This document shows, piece after piece, positions 1-9,006 of a DNA stretch of 64,000 nucleotides. This stretch comes from Olivibacter oleidegradans (GTDB taxonomy: Bacteria; Bacteroidota; Bacteroidia; Sphingobacteriales; Sphingobacteriaceae): contig NZ_JBHLWO010000002.1 of NCBI RefSeq assembly GCF_042432805.1, positions 1,922,001-1,986,000 on the forward strand, read 5' to 3'. Under the pieces are notes generated by a model. It was not told where the DNA came from. It saw nothing but the letters and a program-made list of their open reading frames with translations, and searched no databases. The first letter of the stretch is position 1; each line of letters starts with the position of its first letter. The translations under genes and the position numbers were made by a program.

Positions 1-2251
1 AGTAACCGACCGTAGGTTTCACTTCTGTGTTATTAAAATAAATAAGATCGGGCTTCCATTGCGTATGATCTTCTTTAGCTAATAAAGGTGCGTAGGAAGC
101 CATGCTAACCACATCCCCATTACGCTCCAAGCTTGTTAAATGTATCGCCTCGGCGAGAGCCGTTTCCAGGTTACTAGGCCTACCTGGCAAATGAGCCGCG
201 TATTCACCTAAATATACCTTAGCCTTTGATCGATCATACTTATCGTAATATGCTTGATTATGAATAAACCAACCCGGTGACTGGTAATAATGTTCATCCA
301 CCATAGGTACTTGAAGTTTATTAGCAATCAGCCAACCTTCCGTATAATCAGTACCTTCAAAACTTGGCCCAACCGTACCGATCACTGTTATTTCAGGATG
401 TTTTTCGCGTACCCGGTTAAAGATCATGGTAAAACGTTCTTCAAAAATATCGGATATAAGATCTTCATTACCGATACCGATATATTTTAGATTGAATGGT
501 TTTGGGTGGCCTGCCTCTGCGCGCTTTTTCCCCCAAACTGTATGCGTATCTCCGTTCGCATATTCAATCAAATCCAGCACCTCCTGTATATAGGCTTCCA
601 TCTCTGCCATCGGTACCCCGCCTTGCTGACCGGCACCGCCCGTGGATGAGTTTTGACAAGGCACACCCGCCGGAACTACCGGTACTGGCTCAGCCCCAAT
701 ATCTTCACAAAACTGGAAATATTCGAAGTAACCAAGCCCGGCCGTTTGATGGTAATTCCATAAATTTCGTTGCGGTACCCGAGCTTCCAACGGACCAATT
801 GTATTTTGCCAACGATACATATTTCCCAAACCATCTCCATGTGCGACACAGCCGCCTGGAAAACGAACAAACCGCGGATGTAGATCAGCTATGGTTTGCG
901 CTAAGTCTGCACGCAAACCATTTTTCCGCCCTTTAAAAGTCTTCTCCGGAAATAGCGAAATCATGTCAAGCGCTATTTCCCCCGCCTCTTGTGGAATAAT
1001 CTCCAGCGATGCTTTGGCCGCGTCTGCTTTCACTGAAATCGCCGCTTCATACTTTCTCCAATTACCTTTAATAGCCCGAATGCGAGCTTCACCTAATAGC
1101 TTACCATGCTCATCAATTAAACGGATTAGAAGCGCTATGGCTTTCTCTTGCGGGTTCCTCGCAAATAAAGAGACATTATAACGCTCTCCGGCTTTTAATG
1201 GAATGCCGTCGAAACCGGCATTGACCAAAGCAGTGCCTGCCTTTTCAATATTTAAAATCGCATAATGTACGTTATTTGGGTGTAAAGGGTTTACGCTATC
1301 TATCTTAAATGTTCCCTCCTCTCCTTTTAAAGACCATGCCTTATAACTATGCCAGCTGGTATCGCTACCTTTTTTATCACTTAAGCGATATTCAAAATCT
1401 CGATTCTGCACTAATTCGGCATATAAACCACCATCAGCAGCATAATTAATGTCCTCGAAAAAAACACCCATTAGCAAATCACTGATTTTCTTTTTATTTT
1501 CCACGTCAATTTGTACCTCCACATCGACTGGTTTTAAAGAAGCGAATCGAATACCATCTTCAGCCGTTTTCTCCGACCATAATTCCTGTTCATAGGCTGC
1601 TTGCTGTTGAGCCTGCAGTAAACCTTTAATTACATTCCAAGACACTTTATGGACGGTTCCATTTTCCTCCCCATTTTCCAAACGTATAGTATGCCTATTA
1701 TCAAACGTAGCTTTAGCAACTGGTTCTGGAGGTGTATAATTTTTAAAGTCAAGTGTACTACTTCTATAATAAGTAGCATCGGCTCCCCCATTCGTACTCT
1801 TCCACTCCACTATAAATTTTCCATGCTCTTTATCAAAGGAAAGAGCGGGAAGCAAACAATTCTCTTTTTGCATCAAGATAGGATAAGATTGTCTTCTCCA
1901 ATACACAAGATCTTTTGAAGTTACGTGCACAACAACACCGTCAGTTTCGTTGACCGACCAGACAGCATGCCATAAGCTATCAGGACCATAGAACAAAAAA
2001 GGTGTAAGCATCCGTTTCTGAGCTCCCCAAGTCCCATAATCGCAACGGACGTAACTGTACTCCGGTCCTATTGCATGCCACTTTTTGCGATCGATACTCC
2101 ATGCGAAATGTAAGCCGTTCCGTCCTCCATTTTTTAGAGAAGCATAGGCAAAAATATAGGCGGAATCCGGTTCTTTCGTCATCTCAGCAGCACCTGCGCG
2201 CGTCAAGCTTAGTAACGTAGAGGCAATAAGTAATATCAAGTACTTTTTCAT
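1..2251 (-). CDS. GH51 alpha-L-arabinofuranosidase with N-terminal GH43-like module (3' end outside window)
   Basis: Translated from the minus strand, the frame is open from an ATG at 2251 to the window edge (750 residues, no stop), so the C-terminus is missing. A signal peptide (MKKYLILLIASTLLSLTRAG) is followed by about 200 residues resembling the five-bladed GH43/GH32-like fold (HFAWSIDRKKWHAIG). The GH51 module starts near residue 240 with the family-typical GGLYAELVQNRDFEYR. The acid/base Glu lies in GIGNEDL (about 466-485) and the nucleophile Glu in YLGEYAAH (about 200-220). GH51 enzymes release alpha-L-arabinofuranose from arabinan, arabinoxylan or arabinogalactan. It follows the DUF1680 arabinofuranosidase by 51 bp and is probably co-transcribed with it. 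The family call is firm; the role of the N-terminal module is inference. Confidence 0.9.
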   Translation of the reverse strand, partial: MKKYLILLIASTLLSLTRAGAAEMTKEPDSAYIFAYASLKNGGRNGLHFAWSIDRKKWHAIGPEYSYVRCDYGTWGAQKRMLTPFLFYGPDSLWHAVWSVNETDGVVVHVTSKDLVYWRRQSYPILMQKENCLLPALSFDKEHGKFIVEWKSTNGGADATYYRSSTLDFKNYTPPEPVAKATFDNRHTIRLENGEENGTVHKVSWNVIKGLLQAQQQAAYEQELWSEKTAEDGIRFASLKPVDVEVQIDVENKKKISDLLMGVFFEDINYAADGGLYAELVQNRDFEYRLSDKKGSDTSWHSYKAWSLKGEEGTFKIDSVNPLHPNNVHYAILNIEKAGTALVNAGFDGIPLKAGERYNVSLFARNPQEKAIALLIRLIDEHGKLLGEARIRAIKGNWRKYEAAISVKADAAKASLEIIPQEAGEIALDMISLFPEKTFKGRKNGLRADLAQTIADLHPRFVRFPGGCVAHGDGLGNMYRWQNTIGPLEARVPQRNLWNYHQTAGLGYFEYFQFCEDIGAEPVPVVPAGVPCQNSSTGGAGQQGGVPMAEMEAYIQEVLDLIEYANGDTHTVWGKKRAEAGHPKPFNLKYIGIGNEDLISDIFEERFTMIFNRVREKHPEITVIGTVGPSFEGTDYTEGWLIANKLQVPMVDEHYYQSPGWFIHNQAYYDKYDRSKAKVYLGEYAAHLPGRPSNLETALAEAIHLTSLERNGDVVSMASYAPLLAKEDHTQWKPDLIYFNNTEVKPTVGY

Positions 2252-2302
2252 GAATTTGTATACGGTTTATTTGTTATTAGCTTTCAAACGAAGAATATTC
2301 AC

Positions 2303-4675
2303 TTATTTCAACAACCTTATTTCTAAAATTTTTCCCGTAGCTTTTTTATTACATGCTTTGATTTTTACCCTTAATTTATCTTGATCCGTATCAGCGGCTT
2401 CTAGATTAAAGGTGGAAATATCAATTCCTTCTGCGTCTGTCGTTCGAGACGTTACGGAAACTTTTTTATCATTTATCCATAGTTCATAGCAAGCGGTTGC
2501 ATCATGTTCATGTTTAATGCTTATTTTTTTACTTTGTCGACCATTGTTAAGCATTTCATAACTAAACCATCCCCTTGCCGCACGCCAATGATAATCACCC
2601 AACACACCTGTATAGGAATCCTCTTGCTGCATATGATGATCTGACTCAGGTTGCTGTTCACCCGATACTACTACATCTATGGTTTGTCTATCTAGCTTTA
2701 ACTGTGCTTCTTCGCGCTGACGTGCAACACCGGCAATACTATCTAATGACCGTTTGTCGGCCGTACGCCAATAAACGGTATAACGCGCATCATGTACCGA
2801 AAAGAAAGGCTGTAACGTTACTTTCGTTGCTTTGCCATTTTTATATAAGTGATCGAGTTCAAACAACAACTTATTCGCATCCAGAACTTTTGCGTACTTA
2901 TTAAGTTCCCCACTTTCAGGTACAAGGATCGGATTGGCATCCATCGGAAGTAATGCTCCCGCAGCGATATGTCCCATTCGTTTGTCATCTGCAAAAAGCC
3001 CCTTTAAATCTTCCGTTCCATTTTTTGAAGCCAACACAATGGGACCGTAGGTATAAGAAACCCAAGGCTCGCCACTGGGCAGCAGCTCCGCATTGATTTG
3101 CATAGGTAAATTAAAAGTAATAATCGATTGCCCTACCCATTTACGATTGATTTTCAAATATTCTTTATCTTCCTGATAGCTTATCAGCTTTCCGTTTACT
3201 AATAGGTTGATAGGTTGTTTTCCTAACCATTTTGGTTTACGAATAAACACGGAAAAGGTTTTTGGATTTTCCACCTCAATTGTTACACTGCTTTTCTGTT
3301 CATAGGGAAACCGTGTACGCTGCGTCAGCGATATGCCCTGTTCCTGCCATTTCAATGTAGACGGGATAAAGAGATTGATGTAGAGGTCCTGTCCACTATG
3401 CGTATAAATTAACTCACCATATTTACCGTGATTTTCTAAACCACTACCCACACAGCACCAAAAACAAGCCTGCGCTTGCGAATACACTCTGTAGTGATTG
3501 GGACGCATTGGTGTGAAATATACAAAGCCGCCTTCCTTCGGATGCTGTGATGAAAGGATATGATTATAAGTTGCTCTTTCATAATAATCGATGAATTTGC
3601 GATCCGGCCCCTGTAAGAAAAGATCTTTGGAGAGCTTCATCATGTTATAGGTATTACAGGTTTCAGGCCCCTCACGCGAGGATAGCATTTTTCCAAAGCT
3701 ATTAAGTGCATGGAAGTGTTCACTTTCACTGTTCCCACCGATCGATACGGTACGATGTTCTACGACGGTCTCCCAAAAGAAACGAGCAGCATTCGCCCAG
3801 CTCATACTATCGGCCAGCGCCGCAATTTTTTCAAAGCCAATGACCTTCGGAATTTGCGTATTGGCATGTAAGCCGGTCAGTTCATCCTTTCCAGCAATTA
3901 AGGGCTGCAATATGGCACGGTGCGAAAGTCGTTTAGCCATGGTTAAGTATTTTTGATCACCACTTATCTGCGCTAAATCCGCAAAAACTTCATTAATTCC
4001 ACCATGTTCCGAACGTAATATCGTTTGAATCTGTTCATCAGTAAGTCCACCGAAAACACTTAACCACCAATTCCCTAGCTTAAGAACCATTTGCCGGGCA
4101 TGCTCATTGCCTGTATAACGATATGCATCAATTAAACCGGCAAAGAGCTTATGAATGTTATAAATGGGAACCCATTTTCCATTTAGAGAAAAAGATTGGG
4201 CCTCTATTTTCCCTCTTTTAATGTCGTTCCACATTTGCTTGCCTCCCGGTATACCGCCCACGTAGCCGTCCGAATCTTGATTCTGACAACGTTTTAACTC
4301 GCTTAACATATAAGTAAGTCTATCCTGTATAACTTGATTTTCTGTTGCTGCAGCCATAAGCGATAGTGCCGAAAGGTAATGCCCCCCTATATGGCCATCC
4401 AAGCCTGTGTTTTCCCAGTTACCATAACTAGAGGCTTTCGGCTCAAGCCCCGCCTCTCTTAAATAAGGAGCTAGCAAACGATCCGGGTTCAATGCCAATA
4501 TATATCGGAGATCCGTTTCCTGCGCGTCCTTTAATGGGCCAGCAGCTAATCGTATGGATGCTAAAGGAAACGGCTCCATTTTAACTCTTTGAGCCAATGA
4601 TCGCTGATTCATTCCAAGCCATAAGCTAATAAAGATCAAGAAAGAGGATACCAAGCACAGTGGGTTACTTCTCAT
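2303..4675 (-). CDS. DUF1680 beta-L-arabinofuranosidase (GH127/GH146)
   Basis: A 790-residue exported protein with a signal peptide at residues 1-29. The (alpha/alpha)6 barrel carries the family motifs WENTGLDGHIGGHYLSAL (about 87-104), SESEHFH (about 316-322), ETCNTYNMM with C340, and CFWCCVGSG with C407 and C408. In characterised GH127 enzymes such as HypBA1, one Glu and three Cys form the zinc-thiolate active site with a Cys nucleophile; all three Cys are present here. C-terminal beta domains fill residues 450-790. It should cleave beta-L-arabinofuranosides of plant glycans (extensin, pectin side chains), complementing the GH51 enzyme downstream. A strong promoter lies 48-78 bp upstream. 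GH127 and GH146 cannot be separated by eye. Confidence 0.92.
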   Translation of the reverse strand: MRSNPLCLVSSFLIFISLWLGMNQRSLAQRVKMEPFPLASIRLAAGPLKDAQETDLRYILALNPDRLLAPYLREAGLEPKASSYGNWENTGLDGHIGGHYLSALSLMAAATENQVIQDRLTYMLSELKRCQNQDSDGYVGGIPGGKQMWNDIKRGKIEAQSFSLNGKWVPIYNIHKLFAGLIDAYRYTGNEHARQMVLKLGNWWLSVFGGLTDEQIQTILRSEHGGINEVFADLAQISGDQKYLTMAKRLSHRAILQPLIAGKDELTGLHANTQIPKVIGFEKIAALADSMSWANAARFFWETVVEHRTVSIGGNSESEHFHALNSFGKMLSSREGPETCNTYNMMKLSKDLFLQGPDRKFIDYYERATYNHILSSQHPKEGGFVYFTPMRPNHYRVYSQAQACFWCCVGSGLENHGKYGELIYTHSGQDLYINLFIPSTLKWQEQGISLTQRTRFPYEQKSSVTIEVENPKTFSVFIRKPKWLGKQPINLLVNGKLISYQEDKEYLKINRKWVGQSIITFNLPMQINAELLPSGEPWVSYTYGPIVLASKNGTEDLKGLFADDKRMGHIAAGALLPMDANPILVPESGELNKYAKVLDANKLLFELDHLYKNGKATKVTLQPFFSVHDARYTVYWRTADKRSLDSIAGVARQREEAQLKLDRQTIDVVVSGEQQPESDHHMQQEDSYTGVLGDYHWRAARGWFSYEMLNNGRQSKKISIKHEHDATACYELWINDKKVSVTSRTTDAEGIDISTFNLEAADTDQDKLRVKIKACNKKATGKILEIRLLK

Positions 4676-4722
4676 TTGTATTAATTGGTTAGAAAATAAG
4701 TGTTACAATAACAATTATAAAT

Positions 4723-4753
4723 CAAATATATTAATACTATTCAATAAATCAAA
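4723..4753 (-). promoter_or_regulatory. Bacteroidota-type promoter of the GH127-GH51 unit
   Basis: On the minus strand a TTTG -33 element (4750-4753) and an exact TAnnTTTG -7 element, TATATTTG (4723-4730), are separated by 19 nt, the canonical spacing for the primary sigma factor of Bacteroidota. The predicted transcript start is near 4716, giving a leader of about 40 nt before the ATG at 4675. The two arabinofuranosidases can therefore be transcribed independently of the ECF/FecR system. Confidence 0.7.
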
Positions 4754-4814
4754 TAAAAGCATGAAAAACACCGGATATTTACGCTTAATTCCCGCTGTAT
4801 ATGCAAGAATTTCG

Positions 4815-4884
4815 CTTTTAATATAAACACCTTTATCTATATGTTAAAGGCGAAACCGACCAACGGGAGTTCACCGAGGTAATC
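4815..4884 (+). repeat. Dispersed repeat R, copy 1
   Basis: About 70 bp that recurs, with scattered differences, as copy 2 at 5428-5493 in the same orientation. Its second half (ATGTTAAAGGCGAAACCGAC, then CAACGGGAGTTCAC) also recurs inverted at 12243-12290. Copies 1 and 2 flank the inverted-repeat-bounded segment 4902-5432. It is non-coding. Confidence 0.75.
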
Positions 4885-4901
4885 AGGGATTTCGTCTTTA
4901 A

Positions 4902-5432
4902 AAAAGAACATTTATTTTAGTCAATTTTATTTACGTTTTATCTTGATGATTTTTTTTATTTCATCTCTCTTTACCTTGATGCAAAGAGAGGCAAACATCA
5001 AGGCTGCACATCCTTTCGCTAAAGATTTAGGCCCAATGTTGAATCCTGTGGAGCCGCTCCTTCCCGCCAGTCTTCCCCTTCGCTTCTTCACATGATTTTT
5101 TGTCCTCGGCTATCCTAAATCTTCTTCACGCTCATGCTGTGAGGCCGTTTTGCCCTACGCACTGTAGCCTGGTATCAGCACTGCCGTTCCGAAGTGCATC
5201 AATGGCCTAGTCTGTGGAGGTAGCAACCGGCAGTCAAAGATGCCCCTTCACCATTATCGTGCGAAGCAGGTGGTAATGAGTGAATCGACGAACGAAGGGC
5301 ATGCCATTGCGCAAGAGGGTGGCTCCGATTCACGGATGGGCATCTGACCACGAGTTGCAACGGAATAGACAAGCCGAAGCACCTTGCCCCAATGGGCGCA
5401 GCAAGTGGGATGTATAAAATAAATGTTCTTTT
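4902..5432. mobile_element. MITE-like non-autonomous element with 18-bp terminal inverted repeats
   Basis: A 531-bp segment bounded by perfect 18-bp inverted repeats: AAAAGAACATTTATTTTA at 4902-4919 and its reverse complement at 5415-5432. It is visibly more GC-rich than the AT-rich gap around it. Internal inverted repeats include CCTTGATG/CATCAAGG (4974-4981, 4996-5003), AAGATTTAGG/CCTAAATCTT (5022-5031, 5114-5123) and AGATGCCC/GGGCATCT (near 5240 and 5340). No credible protein is encoded; the one longer open frame, on the minus strand, has no recognisable domain. Direct repeats R flank it. The best reading is a genome-dispersed structured repeat or MITE; mobility is inferred. Confidence 0.5.
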
Positions 5433-5493
5433 AATAGAAACACCTTTATATATAAAAACGAAACCGATCAATAGGAGTTCACCGAAGGTAATC
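5428..5493 (+). repeat. Dispersed repeat R, copy 2
   Basis: The second direct copy of repeat R, starting inside the right inverted repeat of the MITE-like element. It shares AAACACCTTTAT, CGAAACCGA, GGAGTTCACCGA and GGTAATC in order with copy 1, with a 4-bp deletion and several substitutions. Confidence 0.75.
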
Positions 5494-5670
5494 CCTGAGG
5501 TACAGTATTAAAATGCAGGTTTTTTAATGATTTTTAGTATATTCGTAGAACTTTTTTGAGGTCCATTCACTTGCCTTTAACGGATATCCAATACAGCAAA
5601 CACCTTCTTAATACCAAGTAGCTACCATCTTCTCCATGCAAACATTATTTGAGAAGACTATCTCCGCATT

Positions 5671-5737
5671 GAGTCCAGGTTTTTGCTATAAAAACCTGGA
5701 CTCACCCTGGACTCAATGTGGACTCACCCTGGACTCA
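5671..5737. repeat. Hairpin plus four TGGACTCA direct repeats at 11-bp period
   Basis: A perfect 14-bp stem (5671-5684 with 5690-5703, loop GCTAT) is made of GAGTCCAGGTTTTT and its complement. TGGACTCA then occurs at 5697, 5708, 5719 and 5730, exactly 11 bp apart, so all copies lie on one face of the helix; an inverted copy begins at 5671. The rest of the gap to 5917 shows nothing recognisable. It could be a protein-binding array or a repeat-element end. No function is assigned. Confidence 0.7.
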
Positions 5738-5917
5738 CCTCGAAGAAAGTACCTCGTTTGTCTTATCTTGGTGTAGTATGATTATGGAGAAGCTTGTAAT
5801 CAAGGTTGTTAGTTGCGACACCCCAAAGAAAATTGATTTAGGCTAAGACAAGATAGCATTTTTTAATAAGTTTTCTATTTATCAACCAATTTAAAATGGC
5901 GGTCGGGAAACAAAGAG

Positions 5918-7360
5918 CTAATTTTTCTCATTAACATCTTCGGTAATAAACGGAGATGCCGGCAAACCGTCTTTATTATAAAAGTTTACATCAGGCACAT
6001 TTGCCCAACCATAACGGGCCTGCTTTGGCTTTTTTACCCGATCGCTACTTAACACGATCGTAGTATCTTCGATAGAAGCCATCGCAGGGTAATACACGCC
6101 GTCGGCTCCGGCAAGTTCAAATCCCTTTAATTTCTCTTCTTGAGGAAGGCTTACCAGTCCTTTTCCAATATGCTTAAATGTTAAGTATAGTTTATCAGCT
6201 TTTATTTTGTACGCACTATACATAGGTCCCTGATACTCCTCCTTGCCATGGTAAGCGAGGGCATGGGCGGCAAGTGCCAAACGTTCACCTACGGGCTTTT
6301 TATTGGTCGGATGTATATCCATCGCATCTCCACAATCGGTAGTTACAATCAATGCCGTATTAGGTACTTGTGCTACTACCATACGTTGCGCATCCCTTAA
6401 TTCGGGCTTCATATCTTTATGTGGTGCAATCTGAACAATTAAAAAGGGAAAATCACCTTGATTAAAATCGGTGCGCCAATTTTTTATCATATTCGTGAGC
6501 ACCATTTCATATTGCTCTGCCCGATTATTATTAGATTCTCCCTGATACCAAGCGACACCCTTAATTGCAAAGGGAAGCAGCGGATGGATCATGCCATTAT
6601 ATAAGCCCGAAACACACTGCCCCTTTGGATGATAGCCGACATTCATGGTTTCAACATAATTTTTAACCAACTCATTTAGTTCCGGATTACGCTCCAAAGC
6701 TGCCCTACTTGTCCAATCTTCAGCAGGTGTTCCGCCAAAGGCAGAAAATAAAATTCCTATGGGTACTTCAAGCTGCTTATATAAATCCGCTGCGAAGAAA
6801 TAGCCGACAGCGGAAAAGTCTACTACCGTGTTTGGACTGCATACTTTCCATTTTCCATCAACATCATCTTGTTGTGTTTCTGCATACTTCAGCGGCACAT
6901 AAAATTGACGGATTAAGGGATAATTAGCCCGATCTCGCTCTGCTTCCCAACCAAGTATAGGCTTTTGCGGTGGACGTGGACCAAGTTGCCGTTCCATATT
7001 AGATTGCCCACTGCAAAGCCACACCTCACCAATTAATACATCATGAATACGTATAGTGTCTTCGGCAAAAACTTCCATGGTTAAGGGTTCCTTGGAAACA
7101 GCCATGGGTTTAAGCTTCACCATCCATTTGCCATTGGAAACCTTAGACTTAAGCTCCTGTCCGTTGAATCGCACAGTCACCCGCCCCGTCTTGGTTGATG
7201 TACCCCAAACAGGGACAGTTGTGCCTTGTTGAAGTACCATATGATCACTAAACAAGCTGTTGACCGAAATCTCAGCAAAAGCGAGTGTACTTAAAAAGCA
7301 ACCTGACAGCAATAGAAGCGTCCGTTGCAGCATTCGTTTGATAAGAAGGTGTTTTAACAT
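5918..7360 (-). CDS. Sialate O-acetylesterase-like SGNH carbohydrate esterase
   Basis: 480 residues with a signal peptide ending near residue 29. The SASA-type SGNH hydrolase signature SGQSNM (117-122, catalytic Ser S120) is present. GVAWYQGESNNN (268-279) matches the conserved oxyanion-loop motif, and DIHP (348-351) supplies the catalytic Asp and His H350. N-terminal beta-sandwich sequence (HMVLQQGTTVPVWG) is typical of Bacteroidota homologues annotated as sialate O-acetylesterase or CE20-like. In a plant-glycan PUL it more plausibly deacetylates xylan or pectin than sialic acid; that is inference. It lies 318 bp after the MFS transporter gene and 1.2 kb before the GH127 gene. Confidence 0.88.
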   Translation of the reverse strand: MLKHLLIKRMLQRTLLLLSGCFLSTLAFAEISVNSLFSDHMVLQQGTTVPVWGTSTKTGRVTVRFNGQELKSKVSNGKWMVKLKPMAVSKEPLTMEVFAEDTIRIHDVLIGEVWLCSGQSNMERQLGPRPPQKPILGWEAERDRANYPLIRQFYVPLKYAETQQDDVDGKWKVCSPNTVVDFSAVGYFFAADLYKQLEVPIGILFSAFGGTPAEDWTSRAALERNPELNELVKNYVETMNVGYHPKGQCVSGLYNGMIHPLLPFAIKGVAWYQGESNNNRAEQYEMVLTNMIKNWRTDFNQGDFPFLIVQIAPHKDMKPELRDAQRMVVAQVPNTALIVTTDCGDAMDIHPTNKKPVGERLALAAHALAYHGKEEYQGPMYSAYKIKADKLYLTFKHIGKGLVSLPQEEKLKGFELAGADGVYYPAMASIEDTTIVLSSDRVKKPKQARYGWANVPDVNFYNKDGLPASPFITEDVNEKN

Positions 7361-7678
7361 TTCCAGATTGTATAAGAGGATAACAATCGAAGATAATAGT
7401 TTTTTGCAAAAAAATGAAAACCTCGGTCTTTTAAAGATTGCGTGATGCTTCTTTCATAAAATCGAAATCCAATCAACCGCTTTTAATATATGACGCCCCC
7501 TTACTCAGAAAACATTGGTGAGTTTAATATGAACCGTTTGCGGCACCTTTGGCCCTTCCTAGTTCCTACCTTTGAAACACAAATAATAGTTGTCACCTTG
7601 ACTAAGATCAGCTTCAAACTATATCCCTTAAAGCATTCTGCTAATTGAACTGCCAACAACATCGTTACTCAAAACCTA
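7361..7678. other. Intergenic gap upstream of the esterase gene
   Basis: 318 bp between the transporter stop and the esterase start. It is AT-rich. A partial -7-like TATCTTCG on the minus strand (7388-7395) has no matching -33 element at proper spacing. No RNA gene, repeat or hidden coding frame was recognised. Confidence 0.4.
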
Positions 7679-8995
7679 TCAAATCCCCAATTCCTTCTGG
7701 ATCTGTTCTAAGCTTTTCCCTTTTGTCTCCGGCATAACCCGCCAGATAAATAAGAAGGACAAGAACATCATGGCGCCGTAGAAAACAAAGGAATAAAAGC
7801 CTCCCATAGCACTACCTTCCACAATGATGGGAAATACCCAAGAAATAATAGCGGCCATAATCCAATGGGTAAAGCTTCCGAGCGACCCACCTTGTGAACG
7901 CACTGAATTCGGAAAGATTTCGGAAATAAATACCCAGATAACAGCTCCCTGCGAAAAGGCAAAAAAAGCAATAAATCCAATTAAGTAGACAATAACATGC
8001 TTATCAGCTGCTTCCGGATCACTGAACGAGATGGCAGTTAAGATTAAAAACACGACCATACCTACCGTTCCTGTCAACAGTAGACGTTTTCTCCCAAAAC
8101 GATCGATGACAGTCATGGCCAACGCTGTAAATAGAAAATTAGCGAGCCCGATATAAACTGACTGTTGAAAGGCATCCGCTTTATTGAAGCCAGCCATTTC
8201 AAAAATTCGCGGCGCATAATACAGAATAGCATTAATGCCGGAGAGCTGATTAAACATAGCAAGCAAAATGGCATAAAGTATGGGTTTATTATACTTGCCG
8301 TTGAAGAGTGTTTCGCGTGTACCGCCACTTGCCAAACGATGCTCCTCACGGATAAGTTGCGACGCGCCTTTTTCGCCAAGTCGAACGAAGATCTGCTCTG
8401 CCTCTTCATCCCGGTCATTCAATACCAACCATCTCGGACTTTCGGGAATCAGCTGAAGTAAAACAAAAAATAACACGGCCGGTACAGCCATAATACCAAG
8501 CATATAGCGCCAAGCGTTGTCATCACCAGTATTTGATAGTAGATAATTCGTCAAGTAGGCGATCAGTATACCACCTACAATATTAAGTTGAAACATCCCG
8601 GCTAGTCGACCGCGACTTCGTGCAGGGGAAATTTCGGCAATGTACATGGGTCCTACCACAGAGGACGCTCCCACAGCAATTCCTCCTAAAAAACGGAAAA
8701 GAACAAACAATATCCATTGTTGAGCAATTGAACAACCAATTGCAGAAAGCAAATACAATAAAGCAATACCGATGAGTACTTTCTTTCTTCCGTATTTTTG
8801 AGCAGGAGAACCTATGATCAGAGAACCGAAAACCGTCCCAATCAAACTGGCCGCAACTGTAAATCCGAGCCAAAAAGCATCAAGCTTCCAAAATTCTTGT
8901 ATTGTTCTCTCTGCTCCCGAAATGACCGCTGTTTCAAAACCAAACAAGAAGCCCCCTAAAGCTGCAATCAATGCAATACGTGTAGGATAAGTCAT
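7679..8995 (-). CDS. MFS sugar porter (sugar:H+ symporter, XylE/AraE type)
   Basis: 438 residues with about 12 hydrophobic segments. Sugar-porter family motifs are present: FGFETAVISGAE in TM1, GRKKVLIG in loop 2-3, GRLAGMFQLNIVGG in the TM4-TM5 region, PESPRWL after TM6, DRFGRKRLL in loop 8-9 and the C-terminal PETKGKSLEQIQ. These define proton-coupled monosaccharide uptake through the inner membrane. The gene starts 11 bp after the ROK kinase stop, so uptake and phosphorylation are likely coupled. The substrate is a monosaccharide released by the neighbouring PUL; arabinose, xylose or a hexose cannot be separated from sequence. Confidence 0.92.
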   Translation of the reverse strand: MTYPTRIALIAALGGFLFGFETAVISGAERTIQEFWKLDAFWLGFTVAASLIGTVFGSLIIGSPAQKYGRKKVLIGIALLYLLSAIGCSIAQQWILFVLFRFLGGIAVGASSVVGPMYIAEISPARSRGRLAGMFQLNIVGGILIAYLTNYLLSNTGDDNAWRYMLGIMAVPAVLFFVLLQLIPESPRWLVLNDRDEEAEQIFVRLGEKGASQLIREEHRLASGGTRETLFNGKYNKPILYAILLAMFNQLSGINAILYYAPRIFEMAGFNKADAFQQSVYIGLANFLFTALAMTVIDRFGRKRLLLTGTVGMVVFLILTAISFSDPEAADKHVIVYLIGFIAFFAFSQGAVIWVFISEIFPNSVRSQGGSLGSFTHWIMAAIISWVFPIIVEGSAMGGFYSFVFYGAMMFLSFLFIWRVMPETKGKSLEQIQKELGI

Positions 8996-9006
8996 AATCG
9001 TCTTTT

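Noticed and set aside
5199..5471. 90-codon frame on the minus strand inside the MITE-like element
   Set aside because: No recognisable domain, ends in repeat R, and the region is a structured repeat; the frame is a by-product of its GC content.
5671..5737. Short direct repeats suggestive of a CRISPR array
   Set aside because: Period of 11 bp with no spacers of 25-45 bp, no leader, no cas genes; repeat is only 8 bp.
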